NCBI GenBank assembly: GCA_016207765.1
Contig: JACQOY010000163.1
Location: 1-6,894 of the forward strand
Source of the DNA: Deltaproteobacteria bacterium
GTDB lineage: Bacteria; UBA10199; SBBF01
Length of the DNA: 6,894 nt
Direction of reading: 5' to 3'
Made by a program: the position numbers and the translations under genes. Below are positions 5,660-6,894 of the stretch, piece by piece. Positions within the stretch are counted from its first letter, which is position 1. Each line of letters opens with the position of its first letter. Below the pieces are notes generated by a model, which saw only the letters and a program-made list of their open reading frames with translations, had not been told where the DNA came from and did no database searches.

Positions 5660-5907
5660 AATTTTCCTTTAAGCGCTCTGTCAAAATATACCGTAATCAC
5701 GCGCATGGGGTCAATATGCGTGTTTACAATGACGCGCAAGACGCGGTCGCCGTGCTCGCTGATTTTGCCCAGCCGATGCTCCAGCGCTTCATCCTCCTCG
5801 TCCGGCTCGACTTTTAGGGGGTTTTTCAGCACTCTTTCAACCCATTCAACGGCAATTTCCCGTTCTCGTAGAACGTCACTCGCATGTTGCGTCAATTCGT
5901 AGTTCAT
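5656..5907 (-). CDS. DUF4258 domain protein (RelE/BrnT-like fold candidate)
   Basis: An 83-residue protein with the DUF4258 pattern: YELTQHASDVLREREI (residues 3-18, the conserved H-x-x-x-R-x-R-x-I element), VERVLKNPLKVEPD (23-36), then the strands RVLRVIVNTH (55-64) and MRVITVYFDRALKGKL (68-83). The family is thought to have a RelE/BrnT-like fold and may be the toxin partner of DUF2283. It is the first gene of the two-gene minus-strand operon. Upstream, GGG lies close to the ATG; a candidate promoter is at 5926-5953. The ten-unit repeat array begins 73 bases beyond its start codon, in the divergent intergenic region. Confidence 0.82.
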   Translation of the reverse strand: MNYELTQHASDVLREREIAVEWVERVLKNPLKVEPDEEDEALEHRLGKISEHGDRVLRVIVNTHIDPMRVITVYFDRALKGKL

Positions 5908-5925
5908 CCCGGACAGTCCAGTAAC

Positions 5926-5953
5926 CCTTTATCAGAAAAAACGCCACTTCAAA
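5926..5953 (-). promoter_or_regulatory. Candidate promoter for the DUF4258-DUF2283 operon
   Basis: On the minus strand a TTTGAA box (5948-5953) and a TAAAGG box (5926-5931) are 16 bases apart. The second is preceded by TG with one base between, as in an extended -10 element. It lies about 20 bases before the DUF4258 start. Both boxes are weak matches. Confidence 0.3.
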
Positions 5954-5980
5954 ATAACCACCCGATGCCATTTTTCGCCC

Positions 5981-6090
5981 TTGACCGAATCTTGACAATC
6001 ATTTGACCCGTCCCTGACACCGGTTTGACCTCACCTTGACCCCCTTTTGACCCCTTCTTGACCCCCTTTTAACGGGAGTTTGACAGCCGG
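5981..6090 (+). repeat. Ten-unit tandem 11-bp array, TTGAC plus six variable bases
   Basis: Units start at 5981, 5992, 6003, 6014, 6025, 6036, 6047, 6058, 6069 and 6080, exactly 11 bases apart. Eight begin TTGAC; the unit at 6014 has CTGAC and that at 6069 has TTAAC. The six bases after the core vary; only 6036-6046 and 6058-6068 are identical, and 6047-6057 is close to them. In the first nine units the last base is always a pyrimidine. The period is not a multiple of three, so it is not coding, and each TGA falls in a new frame from unit to unit. The array fills the divergent region between the DUF4258 operon and the 6122 gene. Direct repeats of about 11 bp are the binding pattern of PhoB/OmpR-type regulators, and 11 bp is near one helical turn. 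I know no described element with this exact form. Confidence 0.9.
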
Positions 6091-6112
6091 TTTTCTCCCG
6101 TGGGTGTATATT
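6080..6112 (+). promoter_or_regulatory. Candidate promoter for the 6122-6735 operon
   Basis: The last array unit gives a consensus -35-like TTGACA (6080-6085), and a good -10-like TATATT follows at 6107-6112. The spacer of 21 bases is too long for an ordinary sigma-70 promoter, so the array may instead bind an activator that replaces the -35 contact. A transcript starting about 7-9 bases after the -10 box would begin at or near ATG 6122, with little or no leader. Confidence 0.3.
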
Positions 6113-6121
6113 TATCGGCCT

Positions 6122-6316
6122 ATGGATCGAATTTCGTCCAACATGCGCGGACTGGTCACGGAGAGGGATTGGAATGCCGTGGACAAAACATTCCCGGGGG
6201 CCCACTGCTTCTACCTGCGTCTTTCGCGGAAACCACAGACCTTTCTCGACCTTTTGGGGATGTGCCAGAGCTTCGGCAACGGCGGCCGGAAAAAATCACG
6301 GAGGAAAAAGGGATGA
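6122..6316 (+). CDS. Small ORF coupled to the HMA-like gene
   Basis: A 64-residue ORF whose stop overlaps the next start in an ATGA (6313-6316), the usual sign of coupled translation. Third codon positions are mostly G or C, like the neighbours. The protein has a middle part with aromatic residues and two Cys (WNAVDKTFPGAHCFYLRL, then DLLGMCQSF) and a very basic tail with KK and RRKK. I do not recognise a family and see no signal or membrane segment. ATG 6122 is chosen because a -10-like TATATT lies 9 bases upstream; there is no Shine-Dalgarno sequence, so it would be leaderless. It could instead be a chance ORF in a long 5' leader. Confidence 0.4.
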   Translation: MDRISSNMRGLVTERDWNAVDKTFPGAHCFYLRLSRKPQTFLDLLGMCQSFGNGGRKKSRRKKG

Positions 6317-6735
6317 AATTTTCACACTTCCACACAGCGTCCTGGCTCATTCTGGCGGCGCTCTTTTTCGTGAGCGTCTTTGTCATTTCGCAGGCCGCGC
6401 GGGGGCAAGGGAAAAGCGGCGGTGATACGCCCGTCGGCGTGATTCCGGAAGGCCCCCCGGCGGATGCCCCGCCGGAGGAAGAAGAAGAACCCGACATCAA
6501 CCCCTACGTGGAGATGACCCTCAATCTTTCCGGCGGCGGGTGCGAAATCAATCTGAACGAGTCGGAACTTCTGCGGGTGAAAGGGGTCGTGGGGGTGGAT
6601 ATCGAGAAGAAGCCGGGAAAGATCGTCCTCGAGTACGATCCCGCCGTCACGAACAAAGGGCTTATCAAGTCCGCGGTCGGGAAGAAAAAGGGGGGATGCG
6701 CGGCGAATGAGGAGGCGGGAGGGGGGAACCCGTAG
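6313..6735 (+). CDS. Signal-anchored heavy-metal-associated (HMA)-like domain protein with a single motif cysteine
   Basis: This 140-residue protein begins with a basic end and a hydrophobic helix (residues 10-28) ending near QAARG, a signal peptide or membrane anchor. A Pro/Glu-rich linker follows (about 38-62, with a run of five Glu). Residues 66-125 fit the beta-alpha-beta-beta-alpha-beta HMA fold: EMTLNLSGGGCEINL, then LLRVKGVVGVDIEKKPGKIVLEYDPAVTNKGLIKSAV. The usual GMTCxxC loop is here SGGGCEIN, so only one Cys (C77) remains; a second Cys (C129) lies near the C-terminus. It may bind copper or mercury differently, dimerise through Cys, or no longer bind metal. ATG 6313 has AGGA and GGG just upstream; a longer in-frame start at 6100 would lack the signal at its N-terminus. 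The gene follows the 6122 ORF without a gap. Confidence 0.78.
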   Translation: MKFSHFHTASWLILAALFFVSVFVISQAARGQGKSGGDTPVGVIPEGPPADAPPEEEEEPDINPYVEMTLNLSGGGCEINLNESELLRVKGVVGVDIEKKPGKIVLEYDPAVTNKGLIKSAVGKKKGGCAANEEAGGGNP

Positions 6736-6755
6736 GGGCGCACAGCCGTGCGCCC
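6736..6755. repeat. REP-like palindrome after the HMA-like gene
   Basis: The arms GGGCGCAC (6736-6743) and GTGCGCCC (6748-6755) are perfect complements around AGCC, and GTA flanks lie on both sides (6732-6734, 6756-6758). The stop codon TAG of the HMA-like gene is inside the flank. Short palindromes of the form GTAGGGGC...GCCC are common dispersed repeats in many environmental bacteria. It could stall polymerase or protect the mRNA end, but no T-tract follows. Confidence 0.6.
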
Positions 6756-6774
6756 GTACAAGGGATTGTAAAAT

Positions 6775-6894
6775 ATGTCTCACTGGTTGAACAAAAAGAT
6801 GGGAACGAGCTGGCGGCCACGGACATGGCACATGATCCTTGGCGGTTCCACCCTTCTTGTTGTTTTGACCTTCATCTCCATCGTTTCAGCCGAC
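6775..6894 (+). CDS. Start of a membrane or exported protein (3' end missing)
   Basis: The first 40 residues are in the window. ATG 6775 has AGGGA at 6761-6765, 9 bases upstream. The N-terminus is basic (NKKMGTSWRPR) and is followed by a hydrophobic stretch (ILGGSTLLVVLTFISIV, about residues 21-37) and SAD, which fits a signal peptide or N-terminal anchor. It is 39 bases after the HMA-like gene stop and on the same strand, so it may be in the same operon and share a periplasmic role. Its family cannot be told from this part. Confidence 0.65.
   Translation, partial: MSHWLNKKMGTSWRPRTWHMILGGSTLLVVLTFISIVSAD

Noticed and set aside
5965..5974. TGCCATTTTT shared with the abiE operator as a common regulatory site
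   Set aside because: Only one half of the palindrome is present, and a 10-base AT-rich match can be chance.
5981..6090. CRISPR or TIGR-like guide array
   Set aside because: The unit is 11 bases with a 5-base core, far too short for CRISPR repeats and spacers, and it lacks the paired repeats of TIGR arrays. No Cas or Tas-like gene is seen.
6100..6312. N-terminal extension of the HMA-like protein from 6100
   Set aside because: It would bury the signal anchor in the middle of the protein; ATG 6313 has a good ribosome site and an ATGA overlap.

Overview
The window looks like chromosomal DNA of a moderately GC-rich, uncultivated-type Gram-negative bacterium. The clues are a TMTC-like polytopic TPR membrane protein, a membrane-anchored heavy-metal-associated (HMA)-like protein, AbiE and DUF2283/DUF4258 modules, a DUF4143 ATPase and dispersed short palindromes. 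Nitrospirota or Desulfobacterota-like lineages would fit, but nothing here fixes the phylum and I hold that guess loosely.

Layout. Bases 1-786 are the 3' part of a polytopic membrane protein with three C-terminal TPRs. Bases 787-1206 hold no intact gene, only the C-terminal stub of a serine hydrolase of the class A beta-lactamase type (848-1054) and non-coding DNA. Bases 1207-5907 form a patchwork of small mobile or defence-like modules. They are a small protein plus a minimal nucleotidyltransferase (+), a convergent abiEi-abiEii pair (-) with a palindromic operator candidate, a membrane-anchored transglutaminase-like protein (+), an AAA/DUF4143 ATPase (+) preceded by a 47-bp relic of a second copy of such a gene, and a DUF4258-DUF2283 pair (-). 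After an unusual intergenic repeat array (5981-6090), bases 6122-6894 run rightward: a small ORF, a signal-anchored HMA-like protein with only one of the usual two metal cysteines, a REP-like palindrome, and the start of another membrane or exported protein.

The most unusual feature is a non-coding array of ten 11-bp units at 5981-6090. Each unit starts with TTGAC (8 exact, 2 with one change) followed by six variable bases, with exact 11-bp spacing. Shorter arrays of the same period lie at 772-793 (2 units) and 5413-5445 (3 units). There they form the 3' ends of two unrelated genes, so both proteins end in the same residues, LTHP, and take their stop codon from the second unit. This points to a dispersed 11-bp iterated element, perhaps a phased protein-binding array or a new short-repeat system.

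How the genes may work together. The NTase pair, AbiE and DUF4258/DUF2283 resemble toxin-antitoxin or phage-defence modules and are probably each autonomous. The 6122-6735 genes look translationally coupled (ATGA overlap) and may be read from a promoter at the right end of the 10-unit array. All functional statements rest on motif recognition by eye; no search was run.
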